Source: Phoebastria nigripes
Taxonomy: Eukaryota > Chordata > Aves > Procellariiformes > Diomedeidae
DNA length: 64,000 nucleotides
Reading direction: 5' to 3'
Assembly (NCBI GenBank): GCA_035582835.1
Contig: JAYKAV010002628.1
Location: 809,298 to 873,297, forward strand
Below the pieces are notes generated by a model. The model did no database searches. It worked only from the letters and a program-made list of their open reading frames with translations, and was not told the DNA's origin. How positions within the stretch are numbered: position 1 is the first letter of the stretch; every line of letters starts with the position of its first letter. This document shows, piece after piece, positions 12,101-27,100 of this stretch. The position numbers and the translations under genes are program-made.

Positions 12101-15100
12101 CTTCTACCAGATTGCTTCCAGTCCCTTGTGACGCTTGTAATGTACTTGGAGTTTTCTCAGGGTGCCTAGCTTGGGTCATGTGGAAAGTTATGCTTGTGAT
12201 GTGGCCAGATTTTAAATGTGATTCTTGCAAACGCAGCTTTTAAAAGTCCTGTTTACCTGGTTTGCACAGTGCCCACTTCACACCTAGCTCATGACTGAAG
12301 TCCTCCTTGCCCATGCTGACAGTCAGATGGTGCTTCTCACAGGCCAAGCTTGCTTCAGTGCTTTGAGAACTGTGTACAGTGGAAGAGTAGGTTAGCATGT
12401 AATTTTATGTTCACTACGATTACCTCAGTCTCTCTTTCAAGCTCATGACAGAGGATAGGCTTAAGGATGCCAGCACAGCCTGGCCAGGAGGGATTCCAGA
12501 CATTGCCACTTCACTGTTTGCTTGGAATAGGTTGGGTTGCTGGGACAGGAGATAATAGACTTCTGTCTTGGGACATCTCTCCTTTGGTCTCCCATGTGAG
12601 AGAGGGAGAAGAAAAGGGATAGTTGGAGTAGGCAGAGTAGAGAAAACATTGGCTTGAAAGGATATCTGGGAAATGTTTCTTAACATTAGACTGAATTGAA
12701 TTTTAGTTGCTGAGCTACAAGCTTGCAGGGCTTTTCTAGCTATAGGATCCAAATATAGCCAACCTACTGCTTCAAGAGCTGACTTCCCCTTTCTCTTTTC
12801 TCCTTAAGCCTGGGTTTGTGAACATGGAAGGCCCTTTCCCAAAGGCACTAAGGATGCTCCAGGGAGGCCACAGGGTGTGGTTGGGTGTGGTGACATCAGG
12901 CCTAGTTTGTGTCCAAAGGAGAGCCTGAGGCTTACCCTGCTCTTAGTTTGTTCCTGAGGCTGTCTTCTTGCACAACTCCAATGGATTGGGAAGCAGCTGA
13001 CCAACCTGCAGCAAGGCCCTTGGTTGGTACACAAGGATTTGTGACAGGGGCTATGGTCTAGGAAAGAACATGGTTTGTCTATCAGTGTACTGGACTTCAG
13101 AGCAAGCATTTATGCTTATGTCTTTCTGCAACTTGTTCAGGTACTGACAAATGATACTACCCCAGTATTCTGTGTGAGTACAAATTCAGCTCTTGGGGTT
13201 TGGATGCCTTGGCACATATTTTGATTATTTCAGATTTTTTTTAACTTACCATGTTACTGATGTTCTAACATTTTCTGGGTTTTTTTTTAGTGCTTGGGAT
13301 AATTTGACATCATCTTGCCTAGTAAGCCAACAAGAAGCATCCCAAGGCATTTTCTAGAGCAGTTTGTATTGGATTGGACCAAAGGTCTATCTAGCCTGGT
13401 AATCTATCTCTGTTAGAAGCCACTCATAGGCATCTAGAGAAGAGTATAAGAACAGAGCATGCATAACAACGCTTCTCTGGAAAGCTCTTCCAGTCTTCAG
13501 CAATTCCCTTTAGCTAAGGGACTTCCTGAGGTCCAGCTGGATTCTGTGTAGTAAGCCTTCATGGGTTTTCATTTCATAGGTTTTCATTTACCAGTATCCT
13601 GAGACCATCTGTTTGTAGTGTTCTTAGACTTAGCAAGGGGATTCTGAGCTTACCTACATTTTGTATGAAGAAAAACATGGTTTTTTGAATGTGCCAGCCC
13701 AGTTCCATTTGTTCATTTATTCCCTAATTTTTGTATTCTCCTTCTTCATACTCCTAACATTTTCACTTTAACGATGTCTGTTTTCAAGTGGAAACATCTT
13801 ACCTACTTAGTTGCTGCTTCTACAGAAGCTGCTCTGTGCCTTCAATTGACATTTTACCCTCTCTGTCACTTTTCCCGTTTTAGTGTATCCTCTTGGGGAG
13901 GAAGGCTGCANAATTGGAACTTCAACCAGTATTCAAGATGTGGTTGTACCATAACAGTGTTCANTGTCTTGTTCTGTATTTTATTTACTAGTAATTTCTT
14001 AAATACAGTTGCATTTTGAGTGCTGCTGAGCTGCTGATGTGTGAAGAAGGGTAAGCTCCAGATAGTCTTTTACATCAGACTCAGAGATGTCTCCCAAGAC
14101 CTCTCTGAGTTGCATGGGTGCTACAGAACGTAGAAGTGTTTTGTGGTAACCAGATCTGCCATGGCCTCTTTGGGCAGAGGTGAGGTAAGGCCCTCACAGA
14201 GTCTTGCTATGCAGGGTTCTTACCCCTGCGTACCCCCCTTACTTTCCCTTTACAAAAGCCAAATTGACTCCGAATCTTCAAATTCTTTTGTGCCTATGCA
14301 TGTGCCCACTACGTCTCTTCATTGGTGCCTTTGTCTAACTTTACCCATACAAATATCAGGGTCTGAGTTTCTCCATTTGAAAATTGGTATTTCATTTGTC
14401 ATCTTCCTTAACATATTGTCATTCTCGTCAGGTCCTGCCGAAGCTGCCTTATCTCCAGGCTGGTCAGACTCGGTTCCCTCAGCCTCTTTTAACAGGGCAT
14501 GTAGTCCAATTCGCTGACTGCCTTGGTGGTCTCTGCTGAACTTGCTCCAATTTATCAACGTCTTTATTGCACTGGGGGGTCCATAACTGGATGCAATAAT
14601 GGGCACAGAAGTGATCTACCGAGTGCTGATCAGAAGGGGATAATCGCTTCCCATGATTTACAAGCCATGTTCCTATTAATACAGCCCAGGATGCCTTTAG
14701 CCGCCTTTGCTTCTGTGCCCTGCTGGTTCATAGAATCATAGAATGGTTTGGGTTGGAAGGGACCTTTAAAGGCCATCTAGTCCAGCCCGCCCCCTGCAGT
14801 GAGCAGGGACATCTTCAACTAGATCAGGTTGCTCAGAGCCCCGTCCAACCTGACCTTGAATGTTTCCAGGGATGGGGCATCTACCACCTCTCTAGGCAAC
14901 CTGTGCCAGTGTTTCACCACCCTCAGCTAAAAAATTTTGTCCTTATATCTAGTCTAAATCTACCCTCTTTTAGTTTAAAACCATTCCCCCTTGTCCTATC
15001 GCAGCAGGCCCTACTAAAAAGTCTGTCCCCATCTTTCTTGTAAGCCCCCTTTAAGTATTGAAAGGCTGCAATAAGGTCTCCCTGGAGCCTTCTTTTTTCC

Positions 15101-18100
15101 AGGNTAAACAACCCCAAGTGTCTCAACCTGTCCTCATAGGAGAGGCATTCCATCCCCCTGATCATTTTTGTGGCCCTCCTCTGGACCCACTCCAACAAGT
15201 CCATGTCATTCCTGTACTGAGGGCTCCAGAGCTGGATGCAGTACTGCAGGTGGGGTCTCACCAGAGCAGAGTAGAGGGGCAGAATCACCTCCCTCGACCT
15301 GCTGGCCACGCTTCTTTTGATGCAGCATATGGTTGGCATTTTGGGCTGCGGGCGCACATTGCTGGCTCATGTCCAGCTTTTCATCCACCTGTACCCACAA
15401 GTCCTTCTCGGCAGGGCTGCTCTCAATCCCTTCATCCCCCAGCCTGTATTGATACCGGGGGTTGCCCTGACCCAGGTGCAGGACTTGGCCTTGTTGAACC
15501 TCATGAGGTTCACACGGGCCCACTTCTCCAGCTTGTCCAGGTCCCTCTGGATGGCATCCTGTCCCTCAGGCGTGTTCGACTGCACCACTCAGCTTGGTGT
15601 CATCTGCAAACTTGCTGAGGGTGCACTCGATCCCACCGTCTATGTCATTGATGAAGATATTAAACAGTACCAGTCCCAGTACAGACCACTGTGGGACACC
15701 ACTTGTCCATCTGGACATTGAACCGTTGACCACTACCCTCTGCGTGCGACCATGTTGTGGTTTAACCCTGGCAGCACCTAAACACCACGCAGTCGCTCGC
15801 TCACCCCCCCACTCCAGTGGGATGGGGGAGAGAATCGGGAGGACACGAGTAGGAAAACTCACGGGTTGAGATAAAAACAGTTTAATAATTGAAATAAAAC
15901 AAAGTAGAACAGTAATAGTAACAGCGCTAACAACAACAACATTATACAAAGCAGGCGATGCACAATGCAATTGCTCACCACCCGCCAAACCGTACGAGAG
16001 CCCGGGACCCAGGNNNNNNNNNNNNNNNNNNNNNNNNNNNNNNNNNNNNNNNNNNNATGATGTTACATGGTATGGAATACCCCCTTGGCCAACTGGGTCA
16101 AACACCCCGGCTGTGCTTCCCCCCGCCAGCTTCCCATGCACCTGGCAGGGCATGGGAGGCCGAAAAGTGCCCAGTGCAAGCACCACCCAGCAGCACACAA
16201 AACATCAATGGGCCATCAACGCTCCTATTATGCCAAACCCAAAACACAGCACACCCCCCCCAGCTACTGGGAAGAAAGTTAACTCTGTCCCAGCCGGAAC
16301 CAGGACAGACCATCTAACCAATTCCTCACCCACTGGACAATCCACCCATGAAATCCATACCTCTCCAGTTTAGAGAGAAGGATGTTGTGGGGGACCGTGT
16401 CAAAGGCCTTACAGAGGTCCAGGTAGATGACATCTGTAGCTCTTCCCTTGTCCACTGATGTAGTCACTCCATCATAGAAGGCAACGAGGTTGGTTAAGGC
16501 AGGACTTGCCCTTGGTGAAGCCATGCTAGCTGTCTCGCATTACCTCCCTGTCCTCCATGTGCTTCCAGGAGGATCTGTTCCATGATCTTCCTAGGCACAG
16601 AGGTGAGGCTGACAGGTCAGTAGTTCCCAGAGTCCTCCTTTTTTCCCTTTTTAAAAATGGGTGCAATGTTTCCCTTTTTCCAGTCACCGTGGACTTCACC
16701 TGACTGCCATGACTTTTCAAATACGATGGCGAGTGGCTTGGCAACTACATCAGCCAATTCTGTCAGGACTCTGGGACGCATCTCGTCAGGTCCCATAGAC
16801 TTATGTATGTTCAGGTTCTTCAGGTGGTCATGAACCTGATCTTCTCTTACAGTGGGAGGGACCTTGCTCTCCCAGTCCCTGTCTTGCGGTCCATCCACTC
16901 GAGAGGTGTGGGAAGAGAGGTTGCCAGTGAAGACTGAGGCAAAAAAGTTATTGAGTACCTCAGCCTTCTCCTCGTCTGTTTTTACCAGTTTGCAGTCATG
17001 TTCATCAGCAGGGGTACACTTTCTTTGACCTTCCTTTCCTGGCTGAGATACCTATAAAAGCCCTTAAGATACCTATAAAGGCCCTTATTATTCTTTGTGT
17101 CCTTTGCCAAGTTCAGCTCCACCTGTGCCTTGGCCTTCCTGACCCCATCCCTACACAACTGGGCAGGGGTTCTCTTCCATCTTTTCTCAGGATACCTGTC
17201 CCTGCTTCCACTGCCTGTGCATTTCCTTCTTGCCCTTTAGTTTGACCAGCAGGTCTTGACTCAGCCATGCTGGTCTCTTGCCTTCCTTTCCTGATTTCTT
17301 ACACCTGGGGATTGAGAGCTCTTGCACTCTATGGAAAGCATCCTTAAAGATCTGCCAGCTCTGTTCTGCTCCCTTGTCCCTGAGGGCAGTTTCCCAGGGG
17401 GTCCTATTGACTAACTCCTTGAACAGGTGGAATTTTGCTTTCCTAAAATTCAGGGTCCTGACTTTACTCTTCTCCTGACCCATATCCCTCAGTGCTGCGA
17501 ACTCTACCAGTGCATGATCACTGCAGCCCAGGCTGCCTTCAATCCTGACGTCACTGATTAGCTGACTTGTGTTGGTGACCATCAGGTCCAGTATCGCATC
17601 CCTTCNGGTAGGACTGTCTATTACCTGGCTTAAGAAGTTATCCTCAATGCACTCCAGGAGTCTCCTGGATTGCCTACAGCTCGCTGTGCTACTTTTCCAG
17701 CAGATGTCGGGGTGGTTGAAGTCCCCCAGCAGGACGAGAGCCTGTGAGCATGATGCCTCCTGTAGCTGGAGTAAGAAGGCTTCGTCAATAGGCTCCCCTT
17801 GATCAGGCAGCCTGTAGTAAACACCAACCACAAGTTTCTCTTTGTTGTCTCGGTCTCTAATTCTTACCTATGAACTTTCAACCTGCTCGTCGCTATTCTT
17901 CAGAGACAGTTCTTCACAATCTATCTGTTTCTTGATGTAGAGGGCAACCCCTCTGCCTCTCCTTCCTTGCATGTCCCTCCTGAACAGCCTGTAGCCATCA
18001 ATAGCTGCACTCCCGTCATGGGATTCGTCCCACCAAGTTTCAGTAATGGCAACTAGGTCGTAGCTTTTTAGCAGCATGGTAGCTTCCAACTCCTGTTTAT

Positions 18101-21100
18101 TGCCCNTGCTGCGTGCATTGGTGTAGAGGCACTTCAGCTAGGCTGTTGGCCATGTCACCTTCTTAGAGGAACACACCTTAATTCCTTTGAGGTATTTCAC
18201 CGGTGTTTCCCTGTTGGCTCCTATTACCTCAGGAGCCCNTGGTTCATCTCCCTAAGACTTCCAGTGTGCTCCAGTGTACCCAGCACGTCTCAGAGCAGCA
18301 GGCTGAGGGCCCTTGCTGGCACCCTGTCCCTCTAACCTTGGCATGTCATCCCACAGCTTGTCATGGCAAGCCTGATATTATTCCCCTCCCCCTTCAAGTC
18401 TAGTTTAACTTTAAGTAATGTTAAACTGTAATTTCTTTACAGGGAGCTTTGTCATAGAGTGAAACTAGTTTTGGTTCCAAATTATCGATTCATCTGCAGA
18501 AGACAGGGAGGAGCTGTTGGTTAAGATGTTAGCATCCATACACATTTCAATTCAGTTTACAAATAAATAATGGGATATATGATTTCCTGACATTACAAGT
18601 GGGATTCAGATGCCTGAACATCAATGTCTCTTGCAGTCAGTTATCCTGTGCTATGGTATGAACGTCCCCCGGGTCCTTTTTGTGTCATACGTGCCAGTAC
18701 AACGTGGATGTTGCAGGGATTAAGTTGAAGCATCCTAATCTTATCTTAACTAAACTTAAAAGGGTTTCCTGTGAGGGAGGTGTTCTGGAAAAGTATCTTA
18801 ATTTTCCAATCATTGCCTTCATTGTTGTCATAAAACTGCCTGTGTTTTTTAATTGTTTTTGTGTTGTGGGTGTTTTTTGTGGGGGTTTGGAGGTTTTTTT
18901 GGTGTTATTCACAATACACATATTTGTCATTGTCCTGTACCATGTTCTTTGATCAGCAATCAAGTTACAATCAATGATCAGGTTTCAAATGTAAATTAAG
19001 AAACAGAAAACACTTTGAGGTAGGGGCCTTCACACTGTTTGGGACCATTGTTTTGCAATGAAAACTAGTAGAAAGAATTGTTGGTGTTTGTTATTTACAG
19101 CTTTCACTTTTGTTGCAAGATGCCAGTAAAATAAGAAAGAAACATCCTGAAAAGAAATTGAACATGAGACTTGTTTAGGAAAAAGAATTTTTTCTGTTGA
19201 GCCAAGTTCATAACTAGGTTCCTAAAGCAGTTGGATAGTTTCACTTTATAAAAANTGAAATATCTTTAGGATGTTCTAACACTGTTTATATGATATAAGG
19301 AACAGCTTAACTTTTTAGTTTAAAGATGTCTGTGTCAGGAGTAGGGACATATTTTTAAATCTAGGATTAAAATACTGTTGTAAAAATAGACATTCTGATA
19401 TCATTCTGAAGCAAGTATGGTTCTTTCCTGTACGTTATGTAACAGCTTCAGGCACTTTTGTGTGCATCTTTAGCTGCTTGACAAAACTTTTGACTGCTTG
19501 AGGGAGGGAGGGATGAGTGAAGGAGGTATAGATGGAAACATTTAATTTACTAGTGAGATGCACAACATTTTTGCTTTGGTGGAACCAAAGCACCCTCCCA
19601 CAAGACTGCTGACTCCCGCTAGACAGACCTGGTGTAGTGATCAGGGTGCATTCAGTCATAGCAGAGGTACCTTTGGTGGCCTGGTTAAGGAAAGTCTCCT
19701 GTCCTGATGTTCATGAAGTGTCTGTTCATATCTTTACCAGTGTCACAGGTCCCCAGGTCAAGCAGAGCCTGGAGGTAGATATATGTAGGCCTCATCCGTC
19801 TGCTCCTTTTAGCAGTCTTCCTGCTTGAGCTGCAAGCTCGCAACTCGAGTTGTGTGACTGTCTTGCTGCGGCTGCCTCTGCTTGCTACCCCGCATGGTTG
19901 CTGAAATATTTCCCTTCAGCAAATCTGGCTGCTTTCTGGAAAAAAGAGCTCTAGAGGGTTACCCTAACCAGGCATCCTTCAAAGAACATTGGCACATCTC
20001 AACAGACACATTGACTGCTGTCTGTAACTTCCAGGCATCTCGGAGACCCCCAAAAGCAGGTTGCACCTCTGTAAAGCCTTCTGTCAATTTTTTGCATGGA
20101 TAGACCAGGCTGAAATTATAAATGCAAATAAAAATGTGAATGAAAGCAGCTTGGAGTGTCTTCCACTGTCAGTGTTCATGAAGGAGCAGAAGTTACTTAT
20201 CACTGTCAGGAGTTCTTTATGGTGCTTTGTCAAGCTGTACATTGAACACTGCTGTTCATTCCTATCTCCCTGGGAATACTTGCACGCTGCCTGGCTTTTG
20301 CAGGTGGGAGGAAGCTATGGGCTCTGTAAGCGTACACCACTGTTCATACTCGGTGTCGTACTGTACAGACAGAAGGTTTCCAGATCTGATTGTCTGTGAC
20401 ACATGCACAGTGGCTTGTTTTACTACGTGACACGTGATGCAGGGGCATGTGTCTGGAGAGTCTATTTTGAAGACTTTCTGGTTGCTGCTAAGTAACTGTC
20501 TTTTAAGTAGAAGTCATGTTTTGTCTATGTGTCTCCTGCAAGCTGCTGAGCTTGAAGACACTGCACATATGTTGCAGAACAGGATTCACAGTGACAGATT
20601 GGACCAATGATTAAGAAAAATTGGTTACAGTTAAATGAAAACAAATTCAGAGATCTGTGCCAAGGAATGCAGAGAGAACACGAGCCTCATAGCTAGAGTG
20701 TATCGCAAAATAAGTGTGTCAATTTATTCTGTAGTTGGAAAAAGATGCACATCATGCTGAAGCATGTAAAGAAATACTGTCTGTAGGGCACACCAATAGC
20801 CCATAAAGCGGGATTTTTGTAAAATAATTCTGGGCGTCGCATTTTGTTAGAGTTATGGGCAAATTAGAAATTCAAGAGGACAGTACAAGTGATCAGAAGT
20901 TTGGGAACCAAGACTCAGGATTTGGGCTGGGGAGCGAGGTTTGTAAAATCTAGAGCAATGGTTTTCAGGTTTTTTTTTCCTTTGCAAACATAATGTTTTT
21001 TCCATGTTTGGAGTTGCAGACCAAATATAGAGCTTTTTAAAGCCTATAGGTAGTAGGACTCCTCTTCAAAGTTATTTCTGTGGGCCCTTAAAAGNAGCTC

Positions 21101-24100
21101 ACTGACCACACACTGAAAACTACAGATCTATAGAAGAGAAGTTTGAGGAAAGGGAAGGAGGAAAATGAATTCTAAGATGGTCTAAGAGAAGACGACAAAA
21201 AGACATTCCCTGCATTCTTTGTGGTGTGAGACTAGAATCGTGAGTTTAAACTGCTGCAAGGAAGGATTACTGCACATAACAAAATAGTTTTTTAGTAACA
21301 TAATGACACAGACCTAGAGAAGCTGCAGAAAGTCAGTATGTTAGAGGAAAAGGTAGACAAATACTTGGTGGGCAGGAGTAAGATGACCTTGATGATTTCT
21401 GCGAGTTCGACATAACAGCTCAAATAATCATATTTGAAGTGACCATAGTTGCTTTGCTCATAATGAATACTGCTGAAGAAATACTGGTTTATTCCTGAGA
21501 GGTGACCACGTTTCCATAGTGGATTACTACTTTGTGTGGGAATACATCCTAGGGAATGGGCTTGGCCACATCAAGTACAAAACGCTGGGGATGCTCATGG
21601 GCCTTTTTGGGAGATGCAGGCACGCTGCTTCTCAGGGGCTGTAGTCCAAAGTGATAGATGTCACTGTGCAGCAGTGAGATTGAAAAAATGCTCTTTACAC
21701 CTTGTGTGTAAAGCAGCTTTATTGTCATCTCTTAGCTGTCAGAGTTGCCATCTTGTTTTTCCTTTGCCTGCCCATGACGTATGTTCTTCTTTATTAGGCA
21801 ATGCATTTACAACACATGTACAAGCTGCGAGTTTTAAGAGGTGTTTATGATTACTTTTATTAGCTGCATTTGCAGGTTACTCTAGGAGCCACCTAGTGGT
21901 ACACTAATCCTACTAAAATGTGTATAATAACAAAATATCTGTAGTTGTAACCAAAACATGCTCAAGATGTGTGTGCACCCACATATAAATGTAGTTAACT
22001 TTTGTTTTTTCAGCTACAAGAAGAAAGATGCTGATTTGTCTGTGGCTCAGGGTCGCATTAAGGATCTTGAAGTGCTGTTCCATAGAAGTGAAGCAGAACT
22101 CAATACTGTCCTGAATGAGAAACGCAGTCTGGAAGCAGAGGTGGCTGATTTACGTGCCCAACTTGCTAAGGTATGGCAGTGAATGCTTCCTTGCTTTAGC
22201 ACAGGAGAGGCTGTGTATTGTAAAATTTGTTATTTTTCTTTGCAGTTAGTTTATAGTCTACACATCGTTGATCCAGCTCACTTACTGCTGAACCTTTGCC
22301 TGCCCCTCTTGGATATAAAACTAAATTGTAAGAAATCTCTGTAAAACAACCAAAGCAACATGGTGTGTTAGAAATTTTGCTAGTCAAAAGCTTTTATTTA
22401 AAAATTTCTGGTAAGTGTTTCTATATTCATGAGATATCAGGTTACTAAATGTTGTCCTTTGTAAGGTCCTGCATAATCTTAAACTTATGCTGGAGTACCC
22501 AGTGGGACTATGCTAGCAAGAAAAAGAACAACGTGCAACATATTGTGCTTGAGGAATTAATAATCCTTGTCCCCATTATCATACTGTATTGAAATAATCC
22601 TACGTTTTAAATAACTGGTATATAAATATGAAAGCTTGTTTTAAATATTCATAAGCACACACACACTCTTTTTCTTTTTTGTTGGTTTTTTTTTGGAAAA
22701 TCAGTGGCTTGACATTAGATTTGTTGTTGTGAATAATTGGTCNAGAGATGTCAAATGAAGACCATAAAGGGATTATGGGGATGGAAAATAGGGATCCAAA
22801 CAAAATTAAATCTTTATATTTAAAATTCTTTACTAGGCTGAAGATGGTCATGCTGTGGCTAAGAAGCAGTTGGAGAAGGAGACACTCATGCGTGTGGACC
22901 TGGAGAATCGGTGCCAGAGCTTGCAAGAGGATCTGGATTTCAGGAAGAATGTGTTTGAGGAGGTATTATCAACCTAGTAATCTCATCATAGTCTGAAGTT
23001 TATGTAGCTTTTATTCAGACTGACTATAAGCAAAATAGTTAAAGGTTTTGCAAGAGTTACATGGTAAATCAGTGGCAGAGCTGGTGTGAGAACCAAGTGA
23101 CAAGGGTATTGTTCCATGGGCAGGTGAGCTGATGTAGCAGCTGACTGCTGTGGGAAAGAGAAAGGCTTGTTCCCTCTCTCTGGACCTGGTTGCACGGCCC
23201 TGCTCCTTACTTGCACCAACTTCGGTGGTTGTTGCATCTGACTATAACCTGTTTTCATTAATGAGAACAGTATGCAATTACCCTGCTTTTTGAAGGGGTA
23301 GTTTTCTGCCTATTTAGTCAGTTGAGTTGGCTCATAGTGGTTCTAGCGAGGACCAGAGTTTTTATAAAGTAAATAGCAGGAATGCACAGGTGGGGATGGG
23401 GAAAGGGAAGCATGACCTTCTCTCTGTACCAGATGCGAAGTGTTATGTCAGTTTATTCCATCTTGTGAAAACCAACTCTGACCTTTGGTTCTTCTGCAAG
23501 CTTATTCAATTAGTGGCTGCTGAGCAATTGCCACATGCTTCTGCCCTTCATCTCACCTATGCTAGTTGTGATGTTTGTTTCACCATGCACCAAACCATTT
23601 CGCCCTGATTAACTAGTAAAATACTTAGGGTTTTTTAGTTGAGTTTAATTTTTGCCAGCTTAGTGGCTGAGTTATGTCTTACCATGGAATCAAATGAGTG
23701 CCCAGACTGGATTAAGGGATGGGGCAGGGCTGTGTGGCTAAGGATAGGGCTGGAGCAGGGCAAAGAAACCCACCAGGTAGATCACCCTGAGTTGTACTGA
23801 CCATTGTCTCACTTCCATGCCCTGGAGTAGTTGGATTGCTGCACGCGACTGCAATGACAGACCCTTGCTTGGTTGTAGGGCCTTAAAATAACTTTGCTTC
23901 CTGAGGAGAATTGTGTTGCTACCGACTAAAGGTGAAGCTAGATGAGACAGCAGAAGCTAATCTTAAAGCTTGCCGTGATGCAGTGAGGGTGTTCCTTTAG
24001 CCATCCCTGGAGCTCTTTGATCCTTGTATGGACCAATTCAACACATGAAGAAAAAACGGAATTGGATTCCTTTAGGTTAGTGAATTCATTTGGTTCAGTG

Positions 24101-27100
24101 AAGGGTCCAAAGCTCCATTAGAGTTAGAACATCATGATTGGGAGTGTGGCAAGTGAAGCCTGCTTATTCTAGTGGCGTTGAACTGCTAGATAAGCTCAGC
24201 CCTTCACCTGATACTTTGTAGTCCTCCATGATATTTTTGTGGCCTCTATGGGGTCATTGCCTACACTTACTGAGAGACTGCTGCTTGCTAGTTTTCTTGG
24301 TGTAAAACTCACCACAGGAGGGAAAGCTTCTTCCAGATCACATCAGGGCACATTTCTATGAGTAGAAGGGCATGTTTCTAAGAGTCTATTTTTAGATGTA
24401 GAGCATTTCTGCAAAACAACTTGTAAAATCGCTCTGAATTTGTGTTAGCCTGCTATGACTCCAGTTTAGGCATGCAAGGTGAGCCTTGCTTCACTTGCCT
24501 GCTATTCCTCCTATGGCCCTGCTGCTACCTTCAGGCCTCCTCCCAGTACTCAGAACCGCTCCCTTGTTGTTTGTCCTACCCTGAAGGGAGAAATTGTTTC
24601 TTTCTCATACCATGCATTCAGGCCTGGCCAGGTCTCTGCAGAGCTCAACATGAATAAGTGCATGAGTAAGTCTTACCTCACTAGTTTGGGACTAGTGTTC
24701 TAGGCACAGAGAACTCGTACTTCTCTAAAAATGAAAATTTCTTAGTACAAATTCTGACCAGAAAAAATTGTATTTATGTCTTCAGGATTGCTTGGGTTGC
24801 TGCTTTATTACTAATGTAATCAAAATCAATGAGTAGAGGTCATCCAGTATATAGAAAAAGGGAGAAGATCTGCATGTGCTTAAAAGTGAAATTTGAAGAT
24901 GCAGGTTTTCTCTATAATGATTATTTTTTCAATATATGTAATGGTCACAAAAGGTGTTCCTTTTTATCTGACTCCTTGTAGACTGCTATTGTAATGTAGG
25001 CATGTATATTGATAAGGAAAGGGTTTGTAGTGCAGCACATGGAATCTCTCTTTCCTATGTAAAAATTCATGTTTTCTTCTCTTCCCCCCCTCCCCTTTTG
25101 ACTTTTGTAGCATAAAACAGCTCCTTACTTAAACTGTATATGGATTTTTTTAAACCTGTTTTTAAGTCAGATCACTTTTGAGAATCCTGCCAAATGAGAA
25201 TGGTAACTTGCATCTGTTAGTACATGCAGCAATTCTTAGGCTTAAATGCCTTTAGTACTGTAGCTCCTTACATACTAAATAAGTAATACTGAAATAGTTA
25301 ATTGTTGTCTGAATGTAATTGCTGTACTGTTTACCCTAATGTGGGAATTTGTCCCCTTTTTNTGTGTGTGTGTAGGAAATAAGGGAAACAAGAAAACGAC
25401 ATGAACATCGTTTGGTTGAGGTGGACACTAGTCGCCAACAGGAGTATGAATCTAAAATGACTCAGGCCCTGGAGGATCTGCGAAATCAACATGATGAACA
25501 AGTCAAACTGTACAAAATGGAGCTTGAGCAGACCTATCAGGCTAAGGTAACTACTGCTATCCACAGCATTGTCTGACAGGAAGTTCAGTTGGTGAGATAA
25601 AACCTTTTCCATCAGCCCTACTGTCTTTAAGGAGACAAGTAATTATAATTTGAAGAAGCTTTGTCCCAGTGTTCAAATGCCTCCTCTGGTGCTTTTGCGT
25701 GGATGCATTTCCAGGGAGGTTATAGCTAAACGTAATAGCTAGGGATAGCTTTAGCCAAGAAAGGCCAGTTTGTGAGAAAACACATGGAACTGTTGGTCAC
25801 TGCGGAGGACACAGTGGGAATAGTGGATGTCATGCAATAGCTGATAAGACAATGTCTTCTGCTATAAGTTTTTTTTTCTTGATGTCAGTAGATCCAGTTC
25901 TTCCTCCAAAATGGAGGTGGTGGTGGAGATTTGCAATGGGTGCAATATGTTGGCTCTAAGAAGCTGACTACCTGGAGAGATGGGTTGGAGAGCTTGGGGA
26001 ATGGCTGCATTTCAATACGGGCTTTTGCCTGGATGCAGTGAGCTTGCAAACTAATATGGACATACTGAGAGGGGCTCCATGTCTAAGGTTGCATTGTCAC
26101 TTTACTCTTACTGTGGCCTTTGCAATGTTCTTACTAGCCCCAATACTCTTTTAAATGTGTGTAAGCCTTACCACATTTCAATGATCTAAGTTAATTCTGG
26201 ATTGGAAAATTACTAGATGCAGTTGTGGTTTCATTGGTGGCGGGGAAACTTCAGGCAAGGTATTGGACCTTTTTTGACCAGCTTTGGTGATGAAAACCAT
26301 GGTATATAAGTTGGAAATCATAGAATCATAGAATGGTTTGGGTTGGAAGGGACCTTTAAAGGCCATCTAGTCCAACCCGCCCCCTGCAGTGAGCGGGGAC
26401 ATCTTCAACTAGATCGGATTGCTCAGAGCGCCATCCAACCTGATCTTGAATGTTTCCAGGGATGGGGCATCCGCCACCTCTCTGGGCAACCTGTTCCGGT
26501 GTTTCACCACCCTCGTTGTAAAAAATTTCTTCCTTATATCTAGTCTGAATATACCCTCTTTTAGTTTAAAACCATTCCCCCTTGTCCTATCGCAACAGGC
26601 CCTACTAAAAAGTCTGTCCCCATCTTTCTTATAAGCCCCCTTTAAGTATTGAAAGGCTGCAATAAGGTCTCCCTGGAGCCTTCTCTTCTCCAGGCTAAAC
26701 AACCCCAACTCTCTTAATCTGTTCTCATAGGAGACGTGTTCCATCCCTCTGATCATTTTTGTGGCCCTCCTCTGGACCTGCTCCAACAGGTCCATGTCTT
26801 TCCTGTGCTAGGGACCCCAGAGCTGGACGCAGTGCTCCAGGGGGGTCTCACAGAGCAGAGTAGAGGGGAAATGTGAACATAGGAGTAATTTAATCCAGGA
26901 GAATACTTCTTAAACTTCTTAAATATTTGCACTCTTTTGGTTTATCTCCCTGTTGTCGTGGATGAGTGGAATGCACGTCACTCAAAAGAGAGAAGCAGCA
27001 ATATGTTTTATTGAAGTAAAATAATAATTTGACAGAGTTCAGTAAGCTTGATGGAATTTAATAAAGTTTAAAAGTGGTTTGAGAAGGTTCAGTAAGTTTG

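Larger units (their letters stand above)
14728..18405 (-). mobile_element. Long CR1 LINE (ORF2 endonuclease and RT), interrupted by an LTR
   Basis: Minus-strand CR1. Its 3' terminus is at 14728 (ATAGAATCATAGAATGG read in reverse). Going 5' it carries the late ORF2 region, RT with the [14 protein letters not shown] segment near 15566-15610, the [26 protein letters not shown] region near 16390-16520, [19 protein letters not shown] near 16820-16890, and endonuclease wording ([15 protein letters not shown] near 17700, [17 protein letters not shown] near 18020-18060). Multiple frameshifts make it inactive. Excluding the inserted LTR it is about 3.1 kb, 5'-truncated or near the ORF2 start. The 5' boundary is approximate. 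Confidence 0.93.

Noticed and set aside
15566..16317. Open frames crossing the N gap
   Set aside because: They read through unknown bases and join CR1 and LTR sequence; not genes.
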